Assembly: GCF_026107455.2 (NCBI RefSeq)
Contig: NZ_JAPCHY010000002.1
Location: 186,001-250,000, forward strand
DNA: 64,000 bases
Reading direction: 5' to 3'
Source of the DNA: Xanthomonas chitinilytica
Lineage (GTDB): Bacteria; Pseudomonadota; Gammaproteobacteria; Xanthomonadales; Xanthomonadaceae
Position 1 is the first letter of the stretch. Each line of letters starts with the position of its first letter. Made by a program: the position numbers and the translations under genes. A model generated the notes under the pieces. It did not search any database. It was not told the origin of the DNA and saw only the letters and a program-made list of their open reading frames with translations. Shown here one piece after another: positions 27,313 through 36,351 of the stretch.

Positions 27313-30300
27313 TCACCAGCCGAAACCGGCGCCGACGCCCACCGAGCTGTCATCGCTGCTGAAGGCGCCGCCGAAGGTCACGGTGGCGCGCTCGCTGATG
27401 GCGCGCTGGTAGCCGAGCGACAGCGCCGACTCGCCGCTCTGGAAGCCGACGCCGACGCCGACCCGGTTCTGGGTGCGGATGCCGGCCGCGCTGGTGGCCA
27501 TGTTGAGCATGGCCGCGTTCATCGCGCCCTGGCGGTCGATGCGACGGTCCTGATGGCGCAGGCGGCTGTCGATCTCTCCCTTGTAGATGTCGAAGCTGTC
27601 GGCCATCGCGCTGAAGCGGTTGTCGGTGTAGCTGTTGGCGGTGGCGATGCCGCTGTCCAGCTGGCCCTTGTTGACCGCGTCGGTGGCCCGGGTACCGGCA
27701 GCGACGTTGGCGATCTGGCGCTCGTTGCCGGCACTGCCGACCGAGACCGTGTTGGCGCGGTCGGCCACCGAGCCCTGTCCCAGCGCCACCGCCCCCTGCG
27801 CCGTGGCGCTGGCGCCCTGGCCGATGGCGGTGCCGGAGGCGGCAGTCACGCTGGCGCCTTCGCCCATCGCCACCGCATTGGTGGCCACCGCGGCGATGCT
27901 GGCGTTGGCGCCGACCGCCGTGCTGCCGTCGGCGTTGACCCGCGCGTTGCTGCCGATGGCGGTGTCGTTGGGGCCGTGGGCGTAGGCGTTGCCGCCGACG
28001 GCGGTGCTGCTGCCGGCATTGGCCTGGGCCTGGTTGCCCAGCGCGGTGGCGCCGTCGGCGGCCGCCACGGTCGTGGCCGGCGCCGTAGCTTCACCCGTCG
28101 CCGTCGTCGCCGATGGCGTCTGCGTGCCACCCGCGACCGCGGCGGTGGCGCCGGGACCACGGATGCTGCCGTTGCCGTTGCCCGGCACGCGGTTGCCGTT
28201 GTTGAGCGCGGTGACCTGCTGGTCGAGCGCGCTCAGCGCATCGCCGACGTTGTTGTAGCTGGAGCCCTGGATGACATAGGTCGGTGCCACGAACACGCCC
28301 TGCATGCCCACCGCCGCGCCGCCACCGAGGAAGGTGGCGACGTTGCTCAGCGACTGGAACAGCTGCCCGCCGTTGACCGCCTGCAGGCTGCCGGCGGCGA
28401 TGGAACCGGCCGCCACGTTGTCCAGGCGGGTGCCTTCGAGGCCGGACAGGGTGATCGTCTCGCGGCTGCTGTCGTCGTAGGTCAGCGCATTGGCGGCCAC
28501 GCCCTCGACCGAACCGATGCGGCCATCGATGTCGTTGACCCGCGTCTCCACCGCACCCACGCGCTGGTTGGTGACGTTGAGCTGGCTGCCGTTGACCGCA
28601 TCGGTGCTGCCCTCGGCGACGCGGCCGGCGGCGACGTTGACGATCCGGCGGGTGGCCGGGCCGTCGGTACCGTTGCCGCCGCCCACCGACACCACGTTGG
28701 CCTCGGTGGCACGCGAGCCGGAGCCCAGTGCCACCGAGTTGGCGCCGGAGACGCCGGCGCCGGCGCCGATGGCGATGCTGTTGGCACCGTTGCTGGCGAA
28801 CGCGCCATAGCCGATGGCCACGCCGTTGGTCGCGGTGATCGAGGTCTGCCGGCCCAGCGCGGTGCTGTTGTTGCCGCGTGCCGAGGCATCGGCGCCGACC
28901 GCGGTGGCGCCGGTGGCGTTGGCGGTGCTGGCCGTGCCCAGCGCGGTGCTGCGGTTGGCGCTGGCCGCGGCGCCGGAACCGGCGGCGACGCTGTCGGCGC
29001 CGCTGGCGGTGGCCACGCCGCTGCCGCTGGCCTGGAAGTACTGGCTGGTGGTTTCCGCCGCGGCGGCCACCGCGTCCAGCTGCGACTTGTTGACCGCGTC
29101 GTTGCCGTTGACCGCGTCGCTGACGTTGGTGATGCGGCGCGTGGCCGGCGAGGTGATGCCGTTGCCGCCGCCCACCGACACCACGTCGGCTTCTGACGCG
29201 CGCGATCCGGCACCCAGGGCGACGCTGTTGGCGCCGTTGGCCCAGGCGCTGGTGCCGATCGCCGTGGCGTTGACGCCGCTGTAGGCGTAGGAGTCCTGGC
29301 CGATGGCAGTGGCGCCCTGCGAGGTGGCCCAGGCGAACTGGCCCAGCGCGGTGGTCTGCCCCGCGGTGGCCCAGGCCGTGGCGCCGATCGCGGTGCTGTC
29401 CTCGCCGGTGGCGCGGGCGCTGGCGCCCACGCCGGTGCCGTACAGGCCGCTGGCGGTGGCGCCGTAGCCGGCAGCGATGGCGTAGTCGCCCGCCGCCGCG
29501 CTGCCCCAGCCCAGCGCCGAGGCGTAGTTGCCGGAAGCATCGGCGCCGTAGCCCAGCGCGGTGGTGCGGGTGCCGCTGGCGCTGCTGAATGCGCCCACCG
29601 CGGTGCTGTAGTCGCTGCTCGTCTCGGCGCTGTAGCCCACGGCAGTGGATTGCAGGCCGGAAGCATCGGCGGCCGCGCCGCTGGCGGTGCTGAACGCACC
29701 GCTGGCCTGCGCGCCCGCGCCGAGCGCGGTGGCGCCGACCTCGCTGGCGGTGGTGGTGGCATCCAGCAGCACGTTGCCGTTGGCGTCCTCGTAGTACAGC
29801 GAGCCGCCGATGGCGGTCGCCGAATCGGCCGAGGCCACCGCGTTGAAGCCCGAGGCGGTGGCGTACTGGCCCTGGGCGAACGCGCCGCTGCCGAAGGCCG
29901 ACGCGCCCTGGCCGATGGCGTTGCTGGCCGAACCCAGCGAGGTCGCATAGTCGCCGTCGGCATAGGCGTTGGAGCCTGCCGCCAGCGCTTCCTCGCCCGC
30001 AACCAGCGCCTCGCCTTCGCCCGTCGCCTTGAAGTAGCGATCGGTCTGCTCGGCCACTCCGGCCACGGCATTGAGCTGGTCCAGGTTCACCGCATCGGTG
30101 CCCTCGGTGCCGGCGGCGACATTGGTGATCTGGCGCTCGCTGCCGACGTCGCCCACCGACACGGTGTTGTCGCGCTCGGCCAGCGAACCGGCACCCAGGG
30201 CGACGCTGTTGACCCCGAAGGCGAACGCGCTTTCGCCCAGCGCGGTCGCGCTGGCCGCGTCGGCCCAGGCATTCCAGCCCACCGCGGTGGTGTAGTCGTC

Positions 30301-33300
30301 CGTGGCCCAGGCGCCGGCGCCGAACGCCGAGGAACCGGTGCCGGACGCACGCGCCGGGATGAAGCCGAAGAAGGTCGAACCGCCGACCGCCACGCTCTCG
30401 TCGCCGGTGGCCTCGCTGAACTCGCCCACCGCCACCGCGCTGGCACCGGAAGCGGTGGCCGCCACGCCGACGGCGGTGGCGTAGTCGTTCGATGCCACCG
30501 CGCCATAACCCAGCGCCGAGGCCAGGTAGCCGCTGGCCTCGCTGTAGCCGCCTACCGCGGTGGTGCCGACGTTGCTGGCGCTGGCGCGGAAACCGTTGGC
30601 CGTGGCCTGGTTGTCCGCCGCCACCGCCTCGCTGCCGGTCGCGGTGCTGTAGGTGCCCGAGGCCTGCGCACCGTTGCCGGTGGCGGTGGCCCCGATCTCG
30701 GCGGCCAATGCACCACTGCCCAGGGCGATGCTGTTCTCGCCCAGCGCCTGCGCATCGTTGCCGAACGCCGCCGCACCATCGGCCACGGCCAATGCATTGA
30801 AACCGACCGCCGTGGCGTAATCGGCCAGCGCGTTGGCACCGCTGCCCAGCGCGGTGCTGCCGTCGCCGATGGCATTGGCCGCCTCGCCGGCCGCCAGCGC
30901 GTTGTCGCCCTCGACGTAGGCGCCGGCATCGCTGTCGTCGCTGCCGCTGGCCTGGAAGTACTTGCTGGTGGTCTCGGCCACCTCGGCCACGGCGTTGAGC
31001 TGGTCCAGGTTCACCGCGTCGGTGCCGGCGGTGCCTGCCGCCACGTTGGTGATCTGGCGCTCGTTGCCGGCGCTGCCCACCGACACGCTGTCGGCACGGT
31101 CGGCGATCGAATCGGCGCCCAGCGCCACGCTGTTCTCCGCGTGCGATTCGGCGAAGTTGCCCAGCGCGGTGCTGTTGGCGCCCGGCGACCAGGCGCCGCC
31201 GCCGACCGCGGTCGAGTACGCACCCGAGGCTTCGGTGGCGATCAGGCCGGCGAACGAACCGCCGACCGCCACGCTGTTGGTGCCGCTGGCGATGCTGCCC
31301 TGGCCGGTGGCAGTGCTGTAGGCGCCGGTGGCGACCGCGTCGCCGCCCACCGCCACGCTGCCCGAACCGGACGCGGTGCTGAAGTTGCCCAGCGCGGTGC
31401 TGTTGAAGCCGTTGGCCTGGGCGTAGCCGCCCACCGCGGTGGCGTAGTTGGCGCCGGCCTCGGCGGCGAAACCGAATGCCGCCGCGGTGGTGCCGTTGGC
31501 CACGCTCTCGGCACCGATCGCCGTGGCGCCGGTGCCGCTGGCGGTGCTGTAGTAGCCGATGGCGGTGGATTCGACGCCATCGGCCTGCGCCAGTGCGCCA
31601 TTGGCCACGCTGCCGTCGCCGCTGGCCACGGCCGCCGCGCCGGTGGCGGTGCTCTGCTCGCCGCTGGCTTCGCTTTCCGCACCCAGCGCGGTGGCGTATT
31701 CGCCGGTCGATTGCGCATTGGCGCCGAGCGCCACGCCATTGGCCTGCACCGCGAGCGTGTTGAAGCCGACCGCCGTGGCGCTGTCGGCCAGGGCGAAGGC
31801 GCCGCTGCCGAAGGCCGATGCCCCCTCGCCCTCGGCCTGCGCAGCCGAGCCGACCGCCGTGGCGTAGTCGCCGACTGCGGTGGCGTTGGAGCCGGCCGCC
31901 AGGCTTTCCTCGCCGACGACCAGCGAATCGCCCTCGCCGGTGGCCTTGAAGTAGCGCGCGGTATTGACCGAGTCGAAGGTGGCCGCATTGAGCTGGGCCA
32001 CGTTCACCGCATCGGTGTCCTCGCTGCCGGCGGCGACATTGGTGACCTGCCGCTCGCTGCCGGCTTCGCCGACCGAGACCGTGTTGTCGCGGTCGGCGGT
32101 CGAACCCACGCCCAGCGCCACGCTGTTGGCGCCGCTGGCCGCCGAGTCGCTGCCCAGGGCCACGCTGTTGTCGCCATAGGCACCGCTGAAGTTGCCCAGC
32201 GCGGTGCTGTTGAAGCCGCCGGCATAGGCCGCGCCACCGACCGCGGTGGAGTAGTCGCCCGCCGCTTCGGTCGGGATCAGGCCCCAGAACGCGCCGCCGA
32301 CGGCCACGCTGTTGTCGCCGCTGGCCACCGAGTACGCACCGACCGCGGTGGAATCGAAGTTGCCGGCATAGGAAGCGAAGCCGACCGCGGTGCTGGTCTC
32401 GAACGCCGCCTCGGCGCCATAGCCCAGCGCGGTGGCGCCGAAGCCCCCGGCCACGCTGTAGCCGCCGTAGGCCGCCGAACCATCGCCGGAAGCCTCGCTG
32501 CGGAAGCCGCTGGTGGTGGACTGCAACCCGGAAGCGACCGACTCGCTGCCGGTGGCGGTGCTGTAGGCCGCATCGGCCTGCGCACCGTTGCCGGTGGCGG
32601 TGGCGCCGGTCTCGCTGGCGGTGGCGCCGTTGCCCAGCGCGGTGCTGTTCTCGCCCAGCGCCTGCGCCGCGCTGCCGAATGCCGAGGCGCCGGTCGCGGT
32701 GGACAACGCATCCAGGCCGACCGCGGTGGCGTTGTCGGCCAACGCGTTGGCGCCGCTGCCCAGCGCGGTGGCACCGTCGCCGATGGCGTTGGTCGCCTCG
32801 CCGGCGGCCAGCGCATTGTCGCCCTCGACGTAGGCGCCGGCATCGCTGTCGTCGCTGCCGCTGGCCTGGAAGTACTTGCTGGTGGTTTCGGCCACCTCGG
32901 CCACGGCGTTGAGCTGGGCCACGTTCACCGCATCGGTGTCCTCGCTGCCGGCGGCCACGTTGGTGATCTGCCGTTCGCTGCCGATGTCGCCCACCGACAC
33001 GGTGTTGTCGCGATCGGCGGTGGAGTACGCCCCCAGCGCCACGCTGTTGGCACCGAGCGCGGTGCTGTAGTAGCCGACCGCGGTGCCCTGCACGCCGCTG
33101 GCCCAGCTCTGCGCACCAAGGGCGCTCGCGCGGTCGCCAGGCGCGTAGGAGAAGTAGCCGATCGCGGTGGCTTCGCTGCCGGAAGCTTCGGCCAGGGTGC
33201 CGTTGGCCACGGCGTAGTCGCCGCTGGCGATCGCGCCGGCGCCGACCGCGGTGGCCGCTTCGCCGGTGGCCTGGGTCTGCACGAAGAAACCCCAGCCCGG

Positions 33301-35913
33301 GATCAGGTCGACCGGCCCGCCGATGGCCACGCTGCTGGTGCCGGTGGCGGCGCTCTGCGTACCCAGCGCGGTGGAATAGTCGCCGGTGGCATTGGCCACC
33401 GCACCGAATGCGGAGGACTGCGCGCCGGAGGCATAGGCGCCGACACCATAGGCCGAGGCGGCGAAACCGCTGGCATCGGCGCTGGCGCCGACCGCGGTGC
33501 CGCCGATGCCGGCGCTGGTGGCACCGGTATCGACCGGCACGCCGCCATTGGTGATCAGCGGATTGCCGTTGTCGTCCACCGCCACGCCGCCCACCGCGAC
33601 GCTGGCCGCGCCGGTGGCCTGCGCGTTGTTGCCGAACGCGGCGCTGTTCTCGCCCGCCGCCAGTGCATTGAGGCCGACCGCGGTGGCATTGGTGGCGACC
33701 GCAGTGGCGCCGCTGCCCAGTGCGGTGGCGCCGTCGCCGATGGCATTGGCCGCCTCGCCGGCCGCCAGCGCGTTGTCGCCCTCGACGTAGGCGCCGGCAT
33801 CGCTGTCGTCGCTGCCGCCGGCTTGGAAGTATTTGCTGGTGGTCTCGGCCACTTCGGCCACGGCGTTGAGCTGGTCCAGGTTCACCGCGTCGGTGCCTTC
33901 ACTGCCGGCGGCGACATTGGTGATCTGCCGCTCGCTGCCGGCTTCGCCGACCGAGACCGTGTTGTCGCGGTCGGCGGTCGAGCCCACGCCCAGCGCCACG
34001 CTGTTGGCGCCGCTGGCCGCCGAGTCGCTGCCCAGGGCCACGCTGTTGTCGCCATAGGCACCGCTGAAGTTGCCCAGCGCGGTGCTGTTGAAGCCGCCGG
34101 CATAGGCCGCGCCACCGACCGCGGTGGAGTAGTCGCCCGCCGCTTCGGTCGGGATCAGGCCCCAGAACGCGCCGCCGACGGCCACGCTGTTGTCGCCGCT
34201 GGCCACCGAGTACGCACCGACCGCGGTGGAATCGAAGTTGCCGGCATAGGAAGCGAAGCCGACCGCGGTGCTGGTCTCGAACGCCGCCTCGGCGCCATAG
34301 CCCAGCGCGGTGGCGCCGAAGCCCCCGGCCACGCTGTAGCCGCCGTAGGCCGCCGAACCATCGCCGGAAGCCTCGCTGCGGAAGCCGCTGGTGGTGGACT
34401 GCAACCCGGAAGCGACCGACTCGCTGCCGGTGGCGGTGCTGTAGGCCGCATCGGCCTGCGCACCGTTGCCGGTGGCGGTGGCGCCGGTCTCGCTGGCGGT
34501 GGCGCCGTTGCCCAGCGCGGTGCTGTTCTCGCCCAGCGCCTGCGCCGCGCTGCCGAATGCCGAGGCGCCGGTCGCGGTGGACAACGCATCCAGGCCGACC
34601 GCGGTGGCGTTGTCGGCCAACGCGTTGGCGCCGCTGCCCAGCGCGGTGGCACCGTCGCCGATGGCGTTGGTCGCCTCGCCGGCGGCCAGCGCATTGTCGC
34701 CCTCGACGTAGGCGCCGGCATCGCTGTCGTCGCTGCCGCTGGCCTGGAAGTACTTGCTGGTGGTTTCGGCCACCTCGGCCACGGCGTTGAGCTGGGCCAC
34801 GTTCACCGCATCGGTGTCCTCGCTGCCGGCGGCCACGTTGGTGATCTGCCGTTCGCTGCCGATGTCGCCCACCGACACGGTGTTGTCGCGATCCGCATAC
34901 GCGCCCTGGCCGAGCGCCACGCTGCCGTTGGCCACGGCGGCCGAGTCGCTGCCCAGTGCCAGGCTGTCGTCGCCCAGCGCGGTGCTGAAGTTGCCGACGG
35001 CGGTGCTGTTGTAGCCCGGGGTCCAGGCCGCGCCGCCGACCGCGGTGGAATAGTCGCCCGATGCCTCGGTGGCGACCAGTCCGGCGAGCGCGCCGCCGAC
35101 CGCGACGCTGTTGGTGCCGCTGGCGATGCTGCCCTGGCCGGTGGCGGTGCTGTAGGCGCCGGTGGCGACCGCGTCGCCGCCCACCGCCACGCTGCCCGAA
35201 CCGGACGCGGTGCTGAAGTTGCCCAGCGCGGTGCTGTTGAAGCCGTTGGCCTGGGCGTAGCCGCCCACCGCGGTGGCGTAGTTGGCGCCGGCCTCGGCGG
35301 CGAAACCGAATGCCGCCGCGGTGGTGCCGTTGGCCACGCTCTCGGCACCGATCGCCGTGGCGCCGGTGCCGCTGGCGGTGCTGTAGTAGCCGATGGCGGT
35401 GGATTCGACGCCATCGGCCTGCGCCAGTGCGCCATTGGCCACGCTGCCGGCGCCGCTGGCCACGGCCGCCGCGCCGGTGGCGGTGCTCTGCTCGCCGCTG
35501 GCTTCGCTTTCCGCGCCCAGCGCGGTGGCGTATTCGCCGCTGGCGCTGCTGCCGGCACCGGCGGACACGCTCTGCGCACCGCTGGCCACGGCGTTGGCGC
35601 CGATGGCGACGGCATCGGCGCCGGAAGCCGTCGCGCTGCCGTCGACCACGCAGTTGTCGAGGAGGCTGCTGTTGAGGACGATGCACGGCGCGTTGCCGCC
35701 GACTTCGACCGACTGCGCCATGGCCGGCGCCGCCAATGACCAGGCGCCTATTCCCAGCGCCAGGGCGATGGCCGCGGACAAGATCTGGAGATGGCCGCTG
35801 TCGGATCGACGCTCGTCCATCACCACCCCCGGGCCCTGGCTGCTGGCCAGTTCGGAGGCCACGACCAGTTGTCCCAATGCTTTGTTCCAGACCTTGCGAT
35901 AAATCCGATTCAT
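27313..35913 (-). CDS. Giant YadA-type trimeric autotransporter adhesin
   Basis: The product has 2,866 residues. It starts with the extended signal peptide region MNRIYRKVWNKALGQL and a hydrophobic core cleaved after AMA. The passenger is almost entirely 14-residue left-handed beta-roll head repeats (SxAxG-xx-A-A/T-A-x-G type). They are interrupted by about nine neck motifs (VSVGDxGSERQITNVAAG then DAVNxxQL). A short FGG-like stalk (GMQGVFVAPTYVI) and coiled coil lead to the C-terminal YadA anchor (RVGVGVGFQSGESALSLGY), ending in Trp. Trimers self-insert in the outer membrane and mediate attachment. Start: ATG 35913 has GAGGAG eight bases upstream; a GTG two codons earlier is possible. Two segmental duplications are listed separately. 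The early mature region has two cysteines, unusual for the family. Confidence 0.95.
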   Translation of the reverse strand: MNRIYRKVWNKALGQLVVASELASSQGPGVVMDERRSDSGHLQILSAAIALALGIGAWSLAAPAMAQSVEVGGNAPCIVLNSSLLDNCVVDGSATASGADAVAIGANAVASGAQSVSAGAGSSASGEYATALGAESEASGEQSTATGAAAVASGAGSVANGALAQADGVESTAIGYYSTASGTGATAIGAESVANGTTAAAFGFAAEAGANYATAVGGYAQANGFNSTALGNFSTASGSGSVAVGGDAVATGAYSTATGQGSIASGTNSVAVGGALAGLVATEASGDYSTAVGGAAWTPGYNSTAVGNFSTALGDDSLALGSDSAAVANGSVALGQGAYADRDNTVSVGDIGSERQITNVAAGSEDTDAVNVAQLNAVAEVAETTSKYFQASGSDDSDAGAYVEGDNALAAGEATNAIGDGATALGSGANALADNATAVGLDALSTATGASAFGSAAQALGENSTALGNGATASETGATATGNGAQADAAYSTATGSESVASGLQSTTSGFRSEASGDGSAAYGGYSVAGGFGATALGYGAEAAFETSTAVGFASYAGNFDSTAVGAYSVASGDNSVAVGGAFWGLIPTEAAGDYSTAVGGAAYAGGFNSTALGNFSGAYGDNSVALGSDSAASGANSVALGVGSTADRDNTVSVGEAGSERQITNVAAGSEGTDAVNLDQLNAVAEVAETTSKYFQAGGSDDSDAGAYVEGDNALAAGEAANAIGDGATALGSGATAVATNATAVGLNALAAGENSAAFGNNAQATGAASVAVGGVAVDDNGNPLITNGGVPVDTGATSAGIGGTAVGASADASGFAASAYGVGAYASGAQSSAFGAVANATGDYSTALGTQSAATGTSSVAIGGPVDLIPGWGFFVQTQATGEAATAVGAGAIASGDYAVANGTLAEASGSEATAIGYFSYAPGDRASALGAQSWASGVQGTAVGYYSTALGANSVALGAYSTADRDNTVSVGDIGSERQITNVAAGSEDTDAVNVAQLNAVAEVAETTSKYFQASGSDDSDAGAYVEGDNALAAGEATNAIGDGATALGSGANALADNATAVGLDALSTATGASAFGSAAQALGENSTALGNGATASETGATATGNGAQADAAYSTATGSESVASGLQSTTSGFRSEASGDGSAAYGGYSVAGGFGATALGYGAEAAFETSTAVGFASYAGNFDSTAVGAYSVASGDNSVAVGGAFWGLIPTEAAGDYSTAVGGAAYAGGFNSTALGNFSGAYGDNSVALGSDSAASGANSVALGVGSTADRDNTVSVGEAGSERQVTNVAAGSEDTDAVNVAQLNAATFDSVNTARYFKATGEGDSLVVGEESLAAGSNATAVGDYATAVGSAAQAEGEGASAFGSGAFALADSATAVGFNTLAVQANGVALGANAQSTGEYATALGAESEASGEQSTATGAAAVASGDGSVANGALAQADGVESTAIGYYSTASGTGATAIGAESVANGTTAAAFGFAAEAGANYATAVGGYAQANGFNSTALGNFSTASGSGSVAVGGDAVATGAYSTATGQGSIASGTNSVAVGGSFAGLIATEASGAYSTAVGGGAWSPGANSTALGNFAESHAENSVALGADSIADRADSVSVGSAGNERQITNVAAGTAGTDAVNLDQLNAVAEVAETTSKYFQASGSDDSDAGAYVEGDNALAAGEAANAIGDGSTALGSGANALADYATAVGFNALAVADGAAAFGNDAQALGENSIALGSGALAAEIGATATGNGAQASGTYSTATGSEAVAADNQATANGFRASASNVGTTAVGGYSEASGYLASALGYGAVASNDYATAVGVAATASGASAVAVGEFSEATGDESVAVGGSTFFGFIPARASGTGSSAFGAGAWATDDYTTAVGWNAWADAASATALGESAFAFGVNSVALGAGSLAERDNTVSVGDVGSERQITNVAAGTEGTDAVNLDQLNAVAGVAEQTDRYFKATGEGEALVAGEEALAAGSNAYADGDYATSLGSASNAIGQGASAFGSGAFAQGQYATASGFNAVASADSATAIGGSLYYEDANGNVLLDATTTASEVGATALGAGAQASGAFSTASGAAADASGLQSTAVGYSAETSSDYSTAVGAFSSASGTRTTALGYGADASGNYASALGWGSAAAGDYAIAAGYGATASGLYGTGVGASARATGEDSTAIGATAWATAGQTTALGQFAWATSQGATAIGQDSYAYSGVNATAIGTSAWANGANSVALGAGSRASEADVVSVGGGNGITSPATRRITNVSDAVNGNDAVNKSQLDAVAAAAETTSQYFQASGSGVATASGADSVAAGSGAAASANRSTALGTASTANATGATAVGADASARGNNSTALGRQTSITATNGVAIGYGAFASNGANSIAIGAGAGVSGANSVALGSGSRATEANVVSVGGGNGTDGPATRRIVNVAAGRVAEGSTDAVNGSQLNVTNQRVGAVETRVNDIDGRIGSVEGVAANALTYDDSSRETITLSGLEGTRLDNVAAGSIAAGSLQAVNGGQLFQSLSNVATFLGGGAAVGMQGVFVAPTYVIQGSSYNNVGDALSALDQQVTALNNGNRVPGNGNGSIRGPGATAAVAGGTQTPSATTATGEATAPATTVAAADGATALGNQAQANAGSSTAVGGNAYAHGPNDTAIGSNARVNADGSTAVGANASIAAVATNAVAMGEGASVTAASGTAIGQGASATAQGAVALGQGSVADRANTVSVGSAGNERQIANVAAGTRATDAVNKGQLDSGIATANSYTDNRFSAMADSFDIYKGEIDSRLRHQDRRIDRQGAMNAAMLNMATSAAGIRTQNRVGVGVGFQSGESALSLGYQRAISERATVTFGGAFSSDDSSVGVGAGFGW
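31277..31706 (-). repeat. Adhesin head duplication A, second copy
   Basis: This stretch of about 430 bases is nearly identical to 35111-35540, offset 3,834 bases (1,278 codons). It encodes head repeats of about residues 1402-1545. A few substitutions are present, so it is older than or less homogenised than block B. Confidence 0.8.
32105..33015 (-). repeat. Adhesin head duplication B, second copy
   Basis: About 911 bases read as identical to 33983-34893, offset 1,878 bases (626 codons). Synonymous sites are conserved too. Sequence identity breaks down on both sides (flanking single-base changes begin at 32104 and 33016). Confidence 0.85.
33983..34893 (-). repeat. Adhesin head duplication B, first copy
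   Basis: This is the partner of 32105-33015. It covers about residues 340-643 and includes a neck motif and the acidic SGSDDSDAGAYVEGD segment. Confidence 0.85.
35111..35540 (-). repeat. Adhesin head duplication A, first copy
   Basis: This is the partner of 31277-31706, at about residues 124-267, close behind the signal peptide and the cysteine pair. Confidence 0.8.
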
Positions 35914-36270
35914 CGTCACTGCTCCTCAAGTAGGCTGGTTATTCGCTTGCACAAAAGCGCCATCGCCGGACGTTCCGCGTCCGCCGATCCCCCTGAGGTG
36001 TTGTGTGTCCGCTTCCCGGCCAGGCCGGGCATGAGAGGCTCACGCCTGTCATGGCCATCGATCCGTTGCAGCTGGAACGACGGCGGCGAAACGAGCGCCG
36101 AGTGTTAACCGGCCATTTAGGAAACGTCAAGTCTTTGACGCGCGTCCCGCAATTTCCGTGCTCATAAGCACATAACGGCGTGGAATTGGCCAAAAATTCC
36201 CGTCACAACAAAGGTTTCCGTCAAAAACCCGACACGCCGACAGAGCCGGCGATCGCCGCCCCGGAACCAC
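35914..36270. other. Intergenic region upstream of the adhesin
   Basis: There is no convincing gene here; an 84-codon frame at 35939-36193 lacks protein-like composition. The middle (36100-36230) is AT-richer than the surroundings and holds the promoter candidate below. The long leader of about 180 bases could carry post-transcriptional control. Confidence 0.6.
36102..36130 (-). promoter_or_regulatory. Candidate sigma-70 promoter of the adhesin gene
   Basis: On the minus strand there is TTGACG (36130-36125), 17 bases, then TAACAC (36107-36102). The -35 fits five of six positions, the -10 about three or four. It sits in the locally AT-rich segment about 190 bases before the adhesin ATG. Confidence 0.4.
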
Positions 36271-36304
36271 GAAAAAGCCCGCCGGCTCAAGGCGCGGCGG
36301 GCTT
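36271..36304 (-). terminator. Rho-independent terminator after purL
   Basis: A ten-base stem AAGCCCGCCG/CGGCGGGCTT is followed on the minus strand by a run of T (CTTTTTCGTG). It lies 48 bases beyond the purL stop. Confidence 0.8.
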
Positions 36305-36351
36305 CGGGAAGAACCGTCCCCGGCACTGCCGGGGCGATCGCTGGGACGGGT

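Noticed and set aside
28700..35600. Regularly spaced short repeats suggesting a CRISPR array
   Set aside because: The periodicity is 42 bases (14 codons) and in frame, encoding the beta-roll head repeats of the adhesin. The repeats are not identical and there are no cas genes.
29650..35739. A 2,029-codon open frame on the plus strand opposite the adhesin
   Set aside because: It is the antisense of a repetitive, very GC-rich gene. The translation is only Gly/Ala/Arg/His repeats with no start context, while the minus strand has the complete signal, neck and anchor organisation of a YadA-type protein.
35939..36193. An 84-codon frame between the adhesin and purL
   Set aside because: It has no ribosome-binding site and no protein-like pattern, and it covers the AT-rich promoter region of the adhesin.
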